From a bacterium (GTDB taxonomy: Bacteria > SM23-81 > DAOVCL01), in contig JAOZPP010000010.1 in NCBI GenBank assembly GCA_029932675.1, positions 1-61,498 of the forward strand: DNA of 61,498 bases. Reading direction: 5' to 3'. Each line of letters begins with the position of its first letter. Position 1 is the stretch's first letter. The translations under genes and the position numbers were made by a program. Shown one piece after another: positions 40,876-49,704 of this stretch. The notes under the pieces were generated by a model. That model saw only the letters and a program-made list of their open reading frames with translations. It searched no databases and was not told where the DNA came from.

Positions 40876-41781
40876 ATGATGAGGTGGTTTACGGCTCTAT
40901 TGGCTCTGCTTTTGCTCTCCCCCCCACTCCTATCCCAAGCCCATCCCAACGCGGGGACCTCTGGGCTGGACTTCCTCAAGTTTGGGGTGGGGGCAAGGCC
41001 AGTGGCGATGGGGGAGGCATTTGTTGGCCTCTCCGACGGTGTTGAGGCCCTTTACTGGAACCCCAGTGGCCTGAGGAGGGTTAAGGGGACCGAGGTAACT
41101 TTTATGCACAACAAGCGGTTTCAAGATATAACCTATGAGTTCTTTGGGGCAGGAAGGAGTTTTGGTTCCTATAGCCTGGGAATAAGCCTCGCCCTGAACA
41201 CCGTCGGGGATATCCTCTACTATGAGGAGAGACCAACGGAGGAGCCCTTGGGGACCTTCTCCTCCCATGACTTCTTCTTCGGGTTGACCTATGCGAGGAC
41301 CATCCGTCAAGGGTTTGACCTGGGGCTTACCTGGAAATGGCTCTATGAGAAGATCTATACCAATACCGCGCGGGGCTGGGCAGTTGATATGGGGGGGATC
41401 TATGGGCTCACCGATTGGTTGAGCCTGGGGATGGCTCTCCAGAACCTGGGCCCAAAACTGAAGTTTATCTCCCAGCCATTTCCTCTTCCCACCACCCTGC
41501 GGATAGGCCTCAGCTATTTGCCACCTTGGCTTTCTCCCTCAGTGCTCACCCTTGATCTGGTCAAACCAAGGGACAGCGGCTACCACCTTCACTTAGGTGG
41601 GGAATATAGCTTACTGGATGCCCTCTCCTTGAGGGCTGGCTATCAGACGGGCTATGGCGAGAGGAGCTTTACCACCGGATTTGGCCTCAAATATCGCAAC
41701 TATGGGATAGACTATGGCTGGGTTTCCTATGGATCGGATTTAGGGGATACCCACCGGGTATCCCTGGGGATAAGCTTCTGA
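40876..41781 (+). CDS. PorV/PorQ-family outer-membrane protein
   Basis: 301 residues with a signal peptide ('LLALLLLSPPLLSQAH'). 'NAGTSGLDFLKFGVGARPVA' plus 'MGEAFVGLSDGVEALYWNPS' and 'GLRR' is the hallmark start of the PorV/UPF0164 family. A beta-barrel of the FadL type ends in 'GDTHRVSLGISF'. In Bacteroidota, PorV shuttles type IX cargo to the attachment complex; in other FCB bacteria the role is inferred. The C-terminal sorting domains on three proteins in this window fit such a job. AGGAGG lies 6-7 bp ahead. It is followed 12 bp later by a dehydrogenase gene. Confidence 0.85.
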   Translation: MMRWFTALLALLLLSPPLLSQAHPNAGTSGLDFLKFGVGARPVAMGEAFVGLSDGVEALYWNPSGLRRVKGTEVTFMHNKRFQDITYEFFGAGRSFGSYSLGISLALNTVGDILYYEERPTEEPLGTFSSHDFFFGLTYARTIRQGFDLGLTWKWLYEKIYTNTARGWAVDMGGIYGLTDWLSLGMALQNLGPKLKFISQPFPLPTTLRIGLSYLPPWLSPSVLTLDLVKPRDSGYHLHLGGEYSLLDALSLRAGYQTGYGERSFTTGFGLKYRNYGIDYGWVSYGSDLGDTHRVSLGISF

Positions 41782-41793
41782 AAGAGGGGAGAA

Positions 41794-42915
41794 ATGGCCA
41801 AATATAGGATAGCCTGGTTGCCTGGGGATGGGGTGGGAAATGATGTGATGGAGGCAGCACGTATAGTTCTGGATGAGATTGGGTTGGATGCCGAATATGT
41901 TCCTGGAGATGTGGGATGGGAGTTCTGGAAGAAGGAGGGCAACCCCCTTCCGGAGCGGACCATTGAGGTCTTGAAAAATACCGACTGCTGCCTCTTTGGG
42001 GCGATTACCTCCAAGCCAAAGGAGGAGGCGGCAAGGGAGCTCTCCCCAGAGCTTCAGGGCAAGGGCCTGGTCTACTTCAGTCCCATAGTGAGGATAAGGC
42101 AGGAGTTCAACCTGCGGACGAACATGAGGCCCTGCAGGGCATATAAGGGGAACCCCCTCAATTATAGGGATGACATCGATCTGGTCGTCTTTCGGGAGAA
42201 CACCGAGGGGCTCTATAGCGGGGTGGAGTTCCATCCAGTGCCCAAGGGGTTAAAGGAGCTCCTCTTAGATCAACACCCCAAGATGGCCCGGTTTCGGGAC
42301 ATCCGGGAGGGCGACTTAGCCCTCTCCTGCCGAATCTTCACCCGGCAAGCATGCCAGAACATTGTCCGGGATGCCTTTGACTATGCCCAAAAATACGGGC
42401 GCAAGTCGGTGACCGTTGTGGAGAAGCCAAACGTGATCCGGGAGACATCGGGGTTGATGGTCAGGGAGGCCAGGAAGATCGCCGCCGAATATCCGGATAT
42501 CGAACTCTGGGAGACAAATGTTGATGCTATGTGTATGTGGTTGTTGAAGAACCCACAGGATTATAGCGTCCTCGTCTCCTCGAATATGTTTGGTGATATA
42601 ATCTCGGACTTGGCCGCGCAACTGGTGGGGGGGCTTGGGTTTGCCTCCAGTGCCAACATAGGTGATGGGTACGCCCTCTTTGAGCCCACCCATGGATCTG
42701 CCCCCAAATATGCCGGGAAATACAAGGTAAACCCGATGGCCATGCTTTTGGCGGTGAAGCTAATGCTCAATTGGCTGGAGGAGACGGAGAAGGCCCAAAG
42801 GCTGGAGGATTCCATAGCCCGGGTGATCAGGGAAGGGAAGGTGAGGACCTACGATATGGGGGGAAACTCCTCCACCTTAGATGTGGCTGAGGAAGTGGCC
42901 AGGAGGATGGGGTAA
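41794..42915 (+). CDS. Isocitrate/isopropylmalate dehydrogenase-family enzyme
   Basis: 373 residues. 'IAWLPGDGVGNDVMEAARIV' opens the fold. Substrate-binding arginines are in 'SPIVRIRQEFNLRTNMRPCR', the catalytic Tyr in 'VVFRENTEGLYSGVEF', Lys in 'VTVVEKPNVIRET', the metal aspartates in 'NMFGDIISDLAAQLVGG', and 'FEPTHGSAPKYAGK' closes the NAD(P) site. It decarboxylates a 2-hydroxy acid (isocitrate, 3-isopropylmalate or homoisocitrate); sequence alone does not decide which. No leu genes are adjacent. It may be cotranscribed with the PorV-like gene by spacing, though the functions differ. Confidence 0.9.
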   Translation: MAKYRIAWLPGDGVGNDVMEAARIVLDEIGLDAEYVPGDVGWEFWKKEGNPLPERTIEVLKNTDCCLFGAITSKPKEEAARELSPELQGKGLVYFSPIVRIRQEFNLRTNMRPCRAYKGNPLNYRDDIDLVVFRENTEGLYSGVEFHPVPKGLKELLLDQHPKMARFRDIREGDLALSCRIFTRQACQNIVRDAFDYAQKYGRKSVTVVEKPNVIRETSGLMVREARKIAAEYPDIELWETNVDAMCMWLLKNPQDYSVLVSSNMFGDIISDLAAQLVGGLGFASSANIGDGYALFEPTHGSAPKYAGKYKVNPMAMLLAVKLMLNWLEETEKAQRLEDSIARVIREGKVRTYDMGGNSSTLDVAEEVARRMG

Positions 42916-43009
42916 AGAGGGGGCGACAGACCAGGGGGGCCGTCCTCCCAGTTTCTTGATGAATAAATCTGACTGAGCCTTTATGGCTCTACTGCAAAAA
43001 GGTTGAAAA

Positions 43010-43145
43010 TTAGGTAGCCGCAACCTTTAGGTCTTATGGTCGCCTCTCCATAGAGGGGAACGGACAGACATAAATGTCTATCCCTAATAGACCCGCACTA
43101 AGGTGCGGTATAAGTTGGCTGCGGCTGCCGATCCTATAGTTTTAT
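43010..43145. repeat. Cluster of small hairpins including family B copy 2
   Basis: In the gap between two converging genes: 'CCGCAACCTTTAGGTC' (also near 36825), 'CCTCTCCATAGAGGGG', 'GACATAAATGTC' and the family B hairpin 'CCCGCACTAAGGTGCGG' (43092-43108) followed by 'TATAAGTTGGCTGCGGCTGC'. It may terminate transcription from both sides. Confidence 0.6.
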
Positions 43146-44000
43146 CTATTCCTCCCCCCTGGAGAGGAAGCGGAAAAGCTTTTCCGCTAAGTGGGGATCG
43201 ATTGCTTGCAGGGAGAAATACTCCTGCATAGCCCTCTCCCGGAGGCCCAGCATAAGAAAGGTTAAGGCCAGACTATAGTGGGCATCACCGTTTAGGGGAT
43301 CGACCCTTATTGCCTCCGCAAACTCCTGGCTGGCCTCCCAGTAAAGCTTCCGATTGAAGAGGGAGAATCCCCTTCTGAGATGGGGATTTTTAGCCCTTAC
43401 CATTCCGCCCTTAAATCTAAGGTAGAGATAGCCCACTGCCGCACCACCTAAATGGGCAAAGTGCCCGATTCCATCAGGAGTATGCGCCCAACTGGCCATA
43501 ATCTCCAAACCCAAGAGGATAGCCAAGAGATATTTTACCTTTATGGGGAAGAGGAAGTAGACCAGGAAGACCCGATCTGGGAACCTCAGCGCATAGGCCA
43601 CCAAAAGGCCGAAGATGGCCCCAGAGGCGCCTACAGTAGGGATGGGGGTACGATAGGAGAAGAGGCAGGTAATCAGCCCGGCCCCCACGCCGGTAAGGAA
43701 GTAGTAGCGGAGAAACTCTTTCTCCCCCATTCCCCTCTCCAGGTCAGGCCCCAATACCCAGAGGGCCCACATATTAAAAAGAAGGTGCCATAATCCCCCG
43801 TGGAGGAACATATAGGTGACCAGTTGGTAGATCATCCCCTTGCCCAGGGCCAAGGAGGGGATGAGGCCGAAGGTCATAAAGCTGGCCCGGTATCCGAGAA
43901 GGGAGGAGAGGAAGAAAAAGAAGATATTTGCCCCTATGAGGTATTTGACCATTGTGGTCATCCTCAGTGAGAGGGTAGACCTATATCTAAAGCCGTTCAA
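43146..44000 (-). CDS. Rhomboid-family intramembrane serine protease with C-terminal TPR-like repeats
   Basis: 284 residues. Six or more membrane helices lie within about residues 15-200. Catalytic Ser is in 'TVGASGAIFGLLVAYAL' and His in 'GIGHFAHLGGAAVGYLYLRF'; 'LHGGLWHLLFNMWALWVLG' holds the conserved first-loop histidine. After about residue 215 come TPR-like helices ('AIRVDPLNGDAHYSLALTFL') that could bind partners. It cleaves membrane proteins within the bilayer. The TTG start at 44000 has AAAGGAG 10 bp ahead; ATG 43952 is a weaker alternative. It points towards the dehydrogenase and away from the methyltransferase gap. Confidence 0.9.
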   Translation of the reverse strand: MNGFRYRSTLSLRMTTMVKYLIGANIFFFFLSSLLGYRASFMTFGLIPSLALGKGMIYQLVTYMFLHGGLWHLLFNMWALWVLGPDLERGMGEKEFLRYYFLTGVGAGLITCLFSYRTPIPTVGASGAIFGLLVAYALRFPDRVFLVYFLFPIKVKYLLAILLGLEIMASWAHTPDGIGHFAHLGGAAVGYLYLRFKGGMVRAKNPHLRRGFSLFNRKLYWEASQEFAEAIRVDPLNGDAHYSLALTFLMLGLRERAMQEYFSLQAIDPHLAEKLFRFLSRGEE

Positions 44001-44116
44001 TTGCCTATTCTCCTTTCTTTTGGACGCAGACAGCTCAGATTGTCATAAACCGCGCAACGCCGTGAATCGTCATTTCAACCCTGTTCAGGGATCGGGATGA
44101 TAGGTGGTTCCCCCTA

Positions 44117-44175
44117 TAGACCCGCACTAAAGTGCGATAAAAGTTGGCTGCTGCAAGCAACCCAAAGCCATTGGA
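44117..44175. repeat. Family B repeat, copy 3
   Basis: 'TAGACCCGCACTAAAGTGCG' (44117-44136) followed by 'AAGTTGGCTGCTGCAAGCAA' and 'CCAAAGCCATTGG'. It is the reverse complement of the region around 18050-18120. Confidence 0.7.
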
Positions 44176-44178
44176 AAC

Positions 44179-44895
44179 TTATTTCAGAACCTTTACCTTC
44201 AAGGCTAAGAAGGCGCCAAAGGGGGAGCCTAGTTCGGTCAAGAACCTATCCAGCGGCTTGCACCAACCCTTTGCCCAGAGGGGGAAAGCGAAGAGGGTGC
44301 TCCTCCAGGTAAGGTCCACCCTCACCCCTGGGGGGAGGGCCTTATGCAAAATCCTCTTCAAATCCCATAGGCTGAGGAACCTCACCCGGCGGAAGACAGA
44401 CCTGCAGAACTGGGCCTTCGTCCTCCGCACAAGGGCGGAGAGGCTTAGCCTGTTTAATACGGCAAGGAATACCTCTCCCCTTCCCACCCTAAGGGCCTCC
44501 TTCAATCCGGCGACTGGGTCGGCCATCAGCTCCAAGGAGGTGATCATGGTAACCTGGGAGAAGGAACTGGCTCGGAAGGGAAGGGATTCACCTCGGGCCA
44601 GGAACAACCTCCCCTTCGCTCCCAATTTCCCTTGGGCTATCCTCAACATATCCCAGGAGACATCTACCCCATAGACCTTAGCCCCGTGGGAGGAGAAGAG
44701 AAGCATCTGGTTAGCTGTCCCACAGCCGACATCCAATATAGTCTCCCCAGGTGAGTCCCTAACGAGTTGACTAATCAGTTCGTTCTCTAAGCTTTCGGCA
44801 TACCTCCCTTGGGTGGTCTTGAACCACTCGTCATACCTCTCGGCCACCTCTCCCCGGAAGGCCAGCTCACCGGGATAGCTTCGACTGGACAGCAT
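44179..44895 (-). CDS. Class I SAM-dependent methyltransferase
   Basis: 238 residues. Motif I is '[20 protein letters not shown]', motif II '[17 protein letters not shown]', and '[20 protein letters not shown]' is the post-motif region, as in UbiE or BioC-like small-molecule methyltransferases. The substrate cannot be told. The start ATG 44895 lies 29 bp inside the end of the thiamine-binding gene, so they are coupled. Confidence 0.88.
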   Translation of the reverse strand: MLSSRSYPGELAFRGEVAERYDEWFKTTQGRYAESLENELISQLVRDSPGETILDVGCGTANQMLLFSSHGAKVYGVDVSWDMLRIAQGKLGAKGRLFLARGESLPFRASSFSQVTMITSLELMADPVAGLKEALRVGRGEVFLAVLNRLSLSALVRRTKAQFCRSVFRRVRFLSLWDLKRILHKALPPGVRVDLTWRSTLFAFPLWAKGWCKPLDRFLTELGSPFGAFLALKVKVLK

Positions 44896-45172
44896 CCACC
44901 TTCCCCTTCATCGTCAACTCCTTGTCCCGGCGCTCATCTACCTTGAGGCTGGTAACCACCCTCTGGGCCCCGGAGGCAAAAGGGACACGGTGCATCTTGA
45001 GGACTGCCTCGAAGATTCGTTCAACCTCCCCCTCGATGACCGTGGACATCGGGGTGAGCTGGTATTTCAAGTCCGGGTAGCCTTCCAAGACCTTCAGGCA
45101 GGAGGCCACATAGGAGCTGACGCTGGGGCTTTGGGTGCCCAAAGGAACAACTTCCACAGAACAGACTGCCAT
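44867..45172 (-). CDS. MTH1187/YkoF-type thiamine-binding protein
   Basis: 101 residues, family length. '[20 protein letters not shown]' and '[20 protein letters not shown]' are the conserved ferredoxin-like halves of the MTH1187 (DUF77) family, which binds thiamine or its hydroxymethylpyrimidine part and forms tetramers. No TPP riboswitch elements (CTGAGA / ACCTGA in context) were found upstream. The coupled methyltransferase gives no clear hint. Confidence 0.85.
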   Translation of the reverse strand: MAVCSVEVVPLGTQSPSVSSYVASCLKVLEGYPDLKYQLTPMSTVIEGEVERIFEAVLKMHRVPFASGAQRVVTSLKVDERRDKELTMKGKVDAVQSKLSR

Positions 45173-45240
45173 CTCAGCCCTCCTTTCTGACTTTGTCAGG
45201 AAATTGGAATGTGCCCGCTTGCCCCCAGAAGGGGGCTTCA

Positions 45241-45269
45241 GCTTCTACCGCACTTTAGTGCGGGTCCTC
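45241..45269. repeat. Family B repeat, copy 4
   Basis: 'CTACCGCACTTTAGTGCGGG' within 45245-45265, oriented like copy 1. It lies between the MetE-like genes and the thiamine-binding gene, near another hairpin (GCCCCC-AGAA-GGGGGC, 45222-45238). Confidence 0.75.
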
Positions 45270-45316
45270 AGGTAAAGAGCCAAAGGGGCTGCCCGCTGTG
45301 CTCACATGCGGACCAT

Positions 45317-46285
45317 CTAAGCCCCTGCCAGTTCTTCCCTTACCTCTCTGGTTGCCTCCACCATAACCTGGAGCTTGGCCTTGGACTCCTCCCAGGTCCT
45401 GGTCTTCAGGCCACAGTCCGGGTCAACGGTTATCTGTTGGGGGGAGAGGACCTCTAAGGCCCTCTTAATCCCCCTTTTTACCTCCTCCTTGGTCTCTATC
45501 AGGTGGTTGTGGACATCAATAACCCCCAGCCCTATCTCCTTGGTAAACCGATGACGGCGGAAGAGCTCCAAGAGGTCATAGTTGCTGTTGGCCATCTCCA
45601 AGTCGATCTGGTCCACGGGGAGCTCCAAGAGCTTGGGGTAGATCCTCTCGAACTCCCCATAGCAGATGTGAGTGACGGTCTTGACCTGGAGATCAGCCGT
45701 TACCACCCCCAGGGCCTTGATGGCCAGGTCTATCTCCTCCGGACGGGTGGAGACAGCCGGCTCATCTATCTGGATCCACTTCGCTCCCACCCTTTCCAAC
45801 TCCACTGCCTCCACGCGTATCGCCTGGGCCAGATCGAGCACCAGTTCTTCCTTGCTCCCATAGTATTCGTTGAAGGACCACTCAGCCATAGTATAGGGCC
45901 CGGTGAGCATCCCCTTCACCGGCTTAGAGGTCAAGCCCTGGGCAAAGCTAAAGTAGCTTATGGTAATGGGCTTTGACCTCTTCACCCTTCCGACAACAAT
46001 GGGCTTGCGGTAGTAGCGGTTTCCATAGGAGCGCACCAATCCGCTTATCCGGAAGCCTTCCATATTCTCGGCAAAGAAGGTGACCATATCCCCCCGGTAC
46101 ATCTCCCCATCCACCAGGATGTCCAACCCGACCTCCTCCTGGAGTCGGATCACCTCCTGGGTGGCTCTCCTCTCCAGCGCCAAAAGGTCCTCTTTGCCCA
46201 GTTCCCCCCGGGCGTATCTGCTTCTCGCCTTGAGTAGATAGGTGGGTTTAGGAAAGCTTCCCACGGTCGTGGTGGGCAGTATCAT
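45317..46285 (-). CDS. Core cobalamin-independent methionine synthase (MetE C-terminal-like)
   Basis: 322 residues from ATG 46285 (GAGGAGGTGATCAA ahead), matching only the catalytic half of MetE. The zinc site is intact: H206 and C208 in 'KTVTHICYGEFERIYPKL', E230 in 'IDLEMANSN', C291 in 'DPDCGLKTRTWEE'. 'WIQIDEPAVS' binds homocysteine. It transfers a methyl group to homocysteine; short core forms of this kind in archaea and bacteria use methyl-corrinoid or unknown donors rather than methyl-THF-polyglutamate. ATGA overlap with the upstream MetE-like gene shows coupling. The upstream text from 46375 belongs to that other gene. Confidence 0.85.
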   Translation of the reverse strand: MILPTTTVGSFPKPTYLLKARSRYARGELGKEDLLALERRATQEVIRLQEEVGLDILVDGEMYRGDMVTFFAENMEGFRISGLVRSYGNRYYRKPIVVGRVKRSKPITISYFSFAQGLTSKPVKGMLTGPYTMAEWSFNEYYGSKEELVLDLAQAIRVEAVELERVGAKWIQIDEPAVSTRPEEIDLAIKALGVVTADLQVKTVTHICYGEFERIYPKLLELPVDQIDLEMANSNYDLLELFRRHRFTKEIGLGVIDVHNHLIETKEEVKRGIKRALEVLSPQQITVDPDCGLKTRTWEESKAKLQVMVEATREVREELAGA

Positions 46286-47256
46286 TTGATCACCTCCTCG
46301 GCCCGCCTGGTGGCTTTGGCCACCAGGACAAGTTTCTGGTAGGCTATCTCCCGGGGGAGGTACTCTAAGCCACAACTGGGGTTGATGTGCAGCCCCTCCG
46401 GAGGGACTAATCGAGCCATCCTTTTGATTAGATCGACCAAGTCCCTCTCCTCTTCCAACTTTGTATTGCGGGCATCAACAATGCCCAACCCCAACCCCTT
46501 TCCCTCCGGCACCTCCTCGATCAGCTCAAGGCTCTTCCGCCCCCTCACCAGGTCCAGTCCGAAGAGATCGAAGGGAAGGCTGAAAAGCTGAGGATAGATG
46601 CCCTCAATGTCTCCAAACCAGGTGTAGAGGGAGGTCTTTGGCTTGAGCCCAGAGGTGAGGGCTTCCATCGCCTCGGCGAAGAGGGGAAAATCCTCCTTGT
46701 GCCTGAGGATGGCCGGTTCATCAAACTGTATCCAGGGAGGGTCTGCCTCCTCGAGGGAGAGGGCCTCCTGGTTAAGGGCGGCGGCTAAGTCCATAACCAG
46801 GTCCGCAAAGCTCTGCTCGCCTGGGTTCTGGGAGAGCCTTGCCAGGGTATAGGGCCCGGTGATCACCGGCTTTACCGGCCTTTCCCCCCTGGTTTGGGCA
46901 AACTTATAGTCCCGCAGACCAATCGGTTCCCTCCACCTTATCCTTCCCTCCACCACCGGCTGCCGATAGTAGGTGTTGGTGTCAAAATACCTGATCAGGC
47001 CATCGATGGAGAACCCATCCAGCCGCCGGGCAAAATAGGTCTGTCCATCCTCCCATCTGATCTGCCCATCGGTCAAGAGGTCGAGGCCAGCCTTGACCTC
47101 TTCGGCAAGGACCTCCTCGGTGACCTCATCCTCAACCCTCCGCAGGTCCTCCTCGCTTATCTCCCCCCTCTCGAACCTCGCTATAGCCCTCCTCAGCTTG
47201 GGCTCACCAGGGGGGGTGGGTATCTTCGGGTAGTTTCCCACTGCAGTGGCAATCAT
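46282..47256 (-). CDS. MetE-like paralogue without the HxC zinc ligands
   Basis: 324 residues with the MetE fold ('TAVGNYPKIPTPPGEPKLRR', 'VITGPYTLARLSQNPGEQSF', 'WIQFDEPAILRHKEDF'). Where the catalytic copy has H-I-C, this one has Y211-T-W213 ('KTSLYTWFGDIEGIYPQL'), and the Glu ligand is replaced in 'GLDLVRG'; only the last Cys ('NPSCGLEYLP') remains. It therefore resembles the non-catalytic N-terminal half of full MetE, here as a separate gene. It is coupled by ATGA to the catalytic gene. It may be a binding or structural subunit for methyl donor or corrinoid delivery. ATG 47256 follows AAGGA. Confidence 0.8.
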   Translation of the reverse strand: MIATAVGNYPKIPTPPGEPKLRRAIARFERGEISEEDLRRVEDEVTEEVLAEEVKAGLDLLTDGQIRWEDGQTYFARRLDGFSIDGLIRYFDTNTYYRQPVVEGRIRWREPIGLRDYKFAQTRGERPVKPVITGPYTLARLSQNPGEQSFADLVMDLAAALNQEALSLEEADPPWIQFDEPAILRHKEDFPLFAEAMEALTSGLKPKTSLYTWFGDIEGIYPQLFSLPFDLFGLDLVRGRKSLELIEEVPEGKGLGLGIVDARNTKLEEERDLVDLIKRMARLVPPEGLHINPSCGLEYLPREIAYQKLVLVAKATRRAEEVIK

Positions 47257-47385
47257 CTTTGGCTTCCTTTCTTACTTATGTCGGAGCCCTCGAGCGCATA
47301 AATGGCAACCCCACATTCTACTAAGCATTGGCCCCTCCGTGGGTTAGGTAGATGAGGTGATTCCCCTCTGGTAATTGACCATTGA

Positions 47386-49191
47386 TCATTTCTTACTTGC
47401 CTCCGCCTCCAGGATCCTTTCGGCCATCTCATACTTGTGGAATGGGGGCATAATGCAGACCCCGGCCGCACCCCCCCTCAACTCCTGGAGAAGCTCTAAG
47501 GCGATCTCCACCCCCTCCTCGCCTTTTCCTATCCTCCCCATAATCGATTCCGGGACCCTGATCCCGGGGACCTCGTTCTGGAGGAATTCGGCATGCCGTA
47601 GGCTATAAAGGGGAAGGAGGCCAACGATTACCGGAAGATCGAGGTGGGCGGTTCTTTCCAAGAAGAGCTCCCATGGTCTGGGGTCAAAGAGGGGTTGGGT
47701 GAGGATGAAATCGGCCCCCGCGGCGGCCTTCTCCTCAATCTTTTCCACCTCCTGCCCCAGATCCTCTGCCCCTGGATTTGCGGCTACCCCCACGCAGAAG
47801 GTTGTCCGCTGGCTCAAGGGGTTGCCGGCTAGGTCTTTCCCCTGGTTTAGTGAGCTGATTATCCGCAAGAGGCCTGTCGAGGTTACCTCAAATACGGCTA
47901 CCGCATAGGGATAGTCTCCCACGCTCGGGGGGTCACCGGTGAGGGCAAGTATGTTTTCAATCCCTAATGCGTAGGCCCCTAAAAGATCTGACTGTAAGCC
48001 AAGGATGTTCCGGTCCCGACAAGTAAAATGGAGGATGACCTCCATCCCCACTTCAGAGAGCACCCTGTGGGAGAGGGCAAGGGGGCTCATCCTTACCCTG
48101 GCCATCGGGCTGTCGGAGATGGTTATCCCATCCACCCCCTTGGCCTTGAGCCTCTTGGCAACCTCCAGCTCCTTGGACATATCGGCCCCCCGCGGAGGGT
48201 CCATCTCCACTAAGTAGAGGAACTCCCTTCCCAGCTTCCCCCGCAGGGAGGAGAGCGGCTTAGCCTCCCCAGGCCTCTCGCTTGGCCTCACCGAGAGGTG
48301 CACCCTCCGTTTAGGCCGCAGCTTTGGTTTTAAACCCCTTATGGCTTGGGAGATCGCCCTGATGTGGGCAGGGGTGGAGCCACAGCACCCCCCGATGATC
48401 CTTGCCCCAGCCTCCAGATATCTGAGAGCATAGGTGGCGAAATAGTCCGGGCTTGATGGGTAGAGGAACCTCCCCCCTACGAATTTGGGGAGGCCGGCAT
48501 TGGGGAAGGCGGAGAGAATCCCCTCAAAACGGCTGCCCATCCTCTCTATGGCCTCCAGCACCCCCTGTGCCCCTATCCCGCAGTTGCTCCCTAAAACCTT
48601 TGCCCCTAAGCCAGCCATCTCCTGGGCAGCCTCCTCCGGTGGGAGCCCGGTGAGGGTCTTCCCATCCTCTAAGAAGGAGAAGTGGCAGACGACGGGAAGA
48701 TCTCCCACCCGGCGACAGGCACGCAGGGCCCCTTTGGCCTCCTCAATATCTGAGAAGGTGTCCAGGAAGATGAGGTCTACACCCCCCTCGGCCAAGGCTT
48801 GAACCTGCTCGTAGAAGAGCTCCTCTATCTCAGAAGGCTTCTTTAGGGATTCATAGGGCCTGCTCAGCGGTCCTACACACCCAGCCACCAGGCTATCCCC
48901 AGCCACCTGTCTGGCGATCTTCGCCCCCTGATAGTTGATCTCCTTCAGCTTATCGCCAAGCCCATAGAAATCGAGGATGGCCCGGTTGGCGCCGAAGGTG
49001 TTGGTCTCTATGATTTGGGCCCCCGCCCCGATGTAGGCGGAGTGGATCTCCTTAACGAGCTCCGGCTTGAGGATATTTAGCTCATCAAAGCATTGGCCCT
49101 TGGCTACCCCCTGGGAGTAGATCATCGTCCCCATCCCCCCATCCCCTACTAAGACCTCCTCCCCAATCCTTTCCCAGAACGTTTGGCCCAT
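47386..49191 (-). CDS. Bifunctional homocysteine S-methyltransferase / methylenetetrahydrofolate reductase
   Basis: 601 residues. The N-terminal half is the MetH homocysteine domain: 'VLVGDGGMGTMIYSQGV', 'ETNTFGANRAILDFYGL', zinc Cys in 'LGSNCGIGAQG' and 'IIGGCCGSTPAHIRAI'. The C-terminal half (about 310-600) is MetF: 'YLVEMDPPRGADMSKELEVA', 'ILALTGDPPSVGDYPYAVAV', 'ADFILTQPLFDPRPWELFLE' and 'LLPLYSLRHAEFLQ', the FAD barrel that makes methyl-THF. YitJ of Bacillus has the same fusion. It could feed methyl groups to the core MetE downstream. ATG 49191 (GGAGG 8 bp ahead) is preferred over GTG 49194; it touches the DUF5683 stop. Confidence 0.92.
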   Translation of the reverse strand: MGQTFWERIGEEVLVGDGGMGTMIYSQGVAKGQCFDELNILKPELVKEIHSAYIGAGAQIIETNTFGANRAILDFYGLGDKLKEINYQGAKIARQVAGDSLVAGCVGPLSRPYESLKKPSEIEELFYEQVQALAEGGVDLIFLDTFSDIEEAKGALRACRRVGDLPVVCHFSFLEDGKTLTGLPPEEAAQEMAGLGAKVLGSNCGIGAQGVLEAIERMGSRFEGILSAFPNAGLPKFVGGRFLYPSSPDYFATYALRYLEAGARIIGGCCGSTPAHIRAISQAIRGLKPKLRPKRRVHLSVRPSERPGEAKPLSSLRGKLGREFLYLVEMDPPRGADMSKELEVAKRLKAKGVDGITISDSPMARVRMSPLALSHRVLSEVGMEVILHFTCRDRNILGLQSDLLGAYALGIENILALTGDPPSVGDYPYAVAVFEVTSTGLLRIISSLNQGKDLAGNPLSQRTTFCVGVAANPGAEDLGQEVEKIEEKAAAGADFILTQPLFDPRPWELFLERTAHLDLPVIVGLLPLYSLRHAEFLQNEVPGIRVPESIMGRIGKGEEGVEIALELLQELRGGAAGVCIMPPFHKYEMAERILEAEASKK

Positions 49192-49670
49192 CACTTAAAC
49201 CTCCACTGCAGCTTAACCCGGCACTGGGGGTCCAACTGCAAGGTAAGGCCCTCCCCGAAGTCCTTCTTGAAACCGTAGAGGTAAGCGTCCACATAGGCAT
49301 CAAGGGCGGAGAGGATGACAAACCCAGATGTCCACCAGAGATAAGCATTTCTCCTGGCCTCCGCGCTCAAATACCTATCCTGGTAGATCTGCCTTTGCTC
49401 TGAACCAGGGGGATAATCCAACGACTCCTTCCAGAACCTGTTGGCCGTCCGCCATCTCTGCACAAGCTCGATGATCAAGGCCGACTCGATGAGCATAACT
49501 CCTATCCCCTTTACATACTTGTGGTTATAAAATTGACCCCAGCCGGGGAGGAGGAAAGCCCTGAGGAGCGCTCCCCGGGGGGAGGGCCTCCACTCACCTT
49601 CCTTAGCCAAGCTGGGGCAGGATAAAAGCAGAATTAGGACAGAAATAGTTAGACAGGTCCTTCTCTTCAT
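49191..49670 (-). CDS. DUF5683-family exported/membrane protein
   Basis: 159 residues. A signal peptide ('LTISVLILLLSCPSLAKEGE') is followed by 'GALLRAFLLPGWGQFYNHKY' and 'VKGIGVMLIESALIIEL', the LPGxGQxYN motif of DUF5683, a membrane protein common in Bacteroidota and other FCB bacteria. A second hydrophobic helix is near 'WWTSGFVILSALDAYVDAYL'. Function unknown. Its stop overlaps the start of the MetH/MetF gene, which may be chance packing. Confidence 0.8.
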   Translation of the reverse strand: MKRRTCLTISVLILLLSCPSLAKEGEWRPSPRGALLRAFLLPGWGQFYNHKYVKGIGVMLIESALIIELVQRWRTANRFWKESLDYPPGSEQRQIYQDRYLSAEARRNAYLWWTSGFVILSALDAYVDAYLYGFKKDFGEGLTLQLDPQCRVKLQWRFK

Positions 49671-49704
49671 CTCCTTAAGTTAGCCGCCTTTGGGGGGACT
49701 TTTC

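Noticed and set aside
45222-45310. TPP riboswitch before the thiamine-binding gene
   Set aside because: An ACCTGAGGA string is present but the CTGAGA and the other conserved TPP helices are missing.
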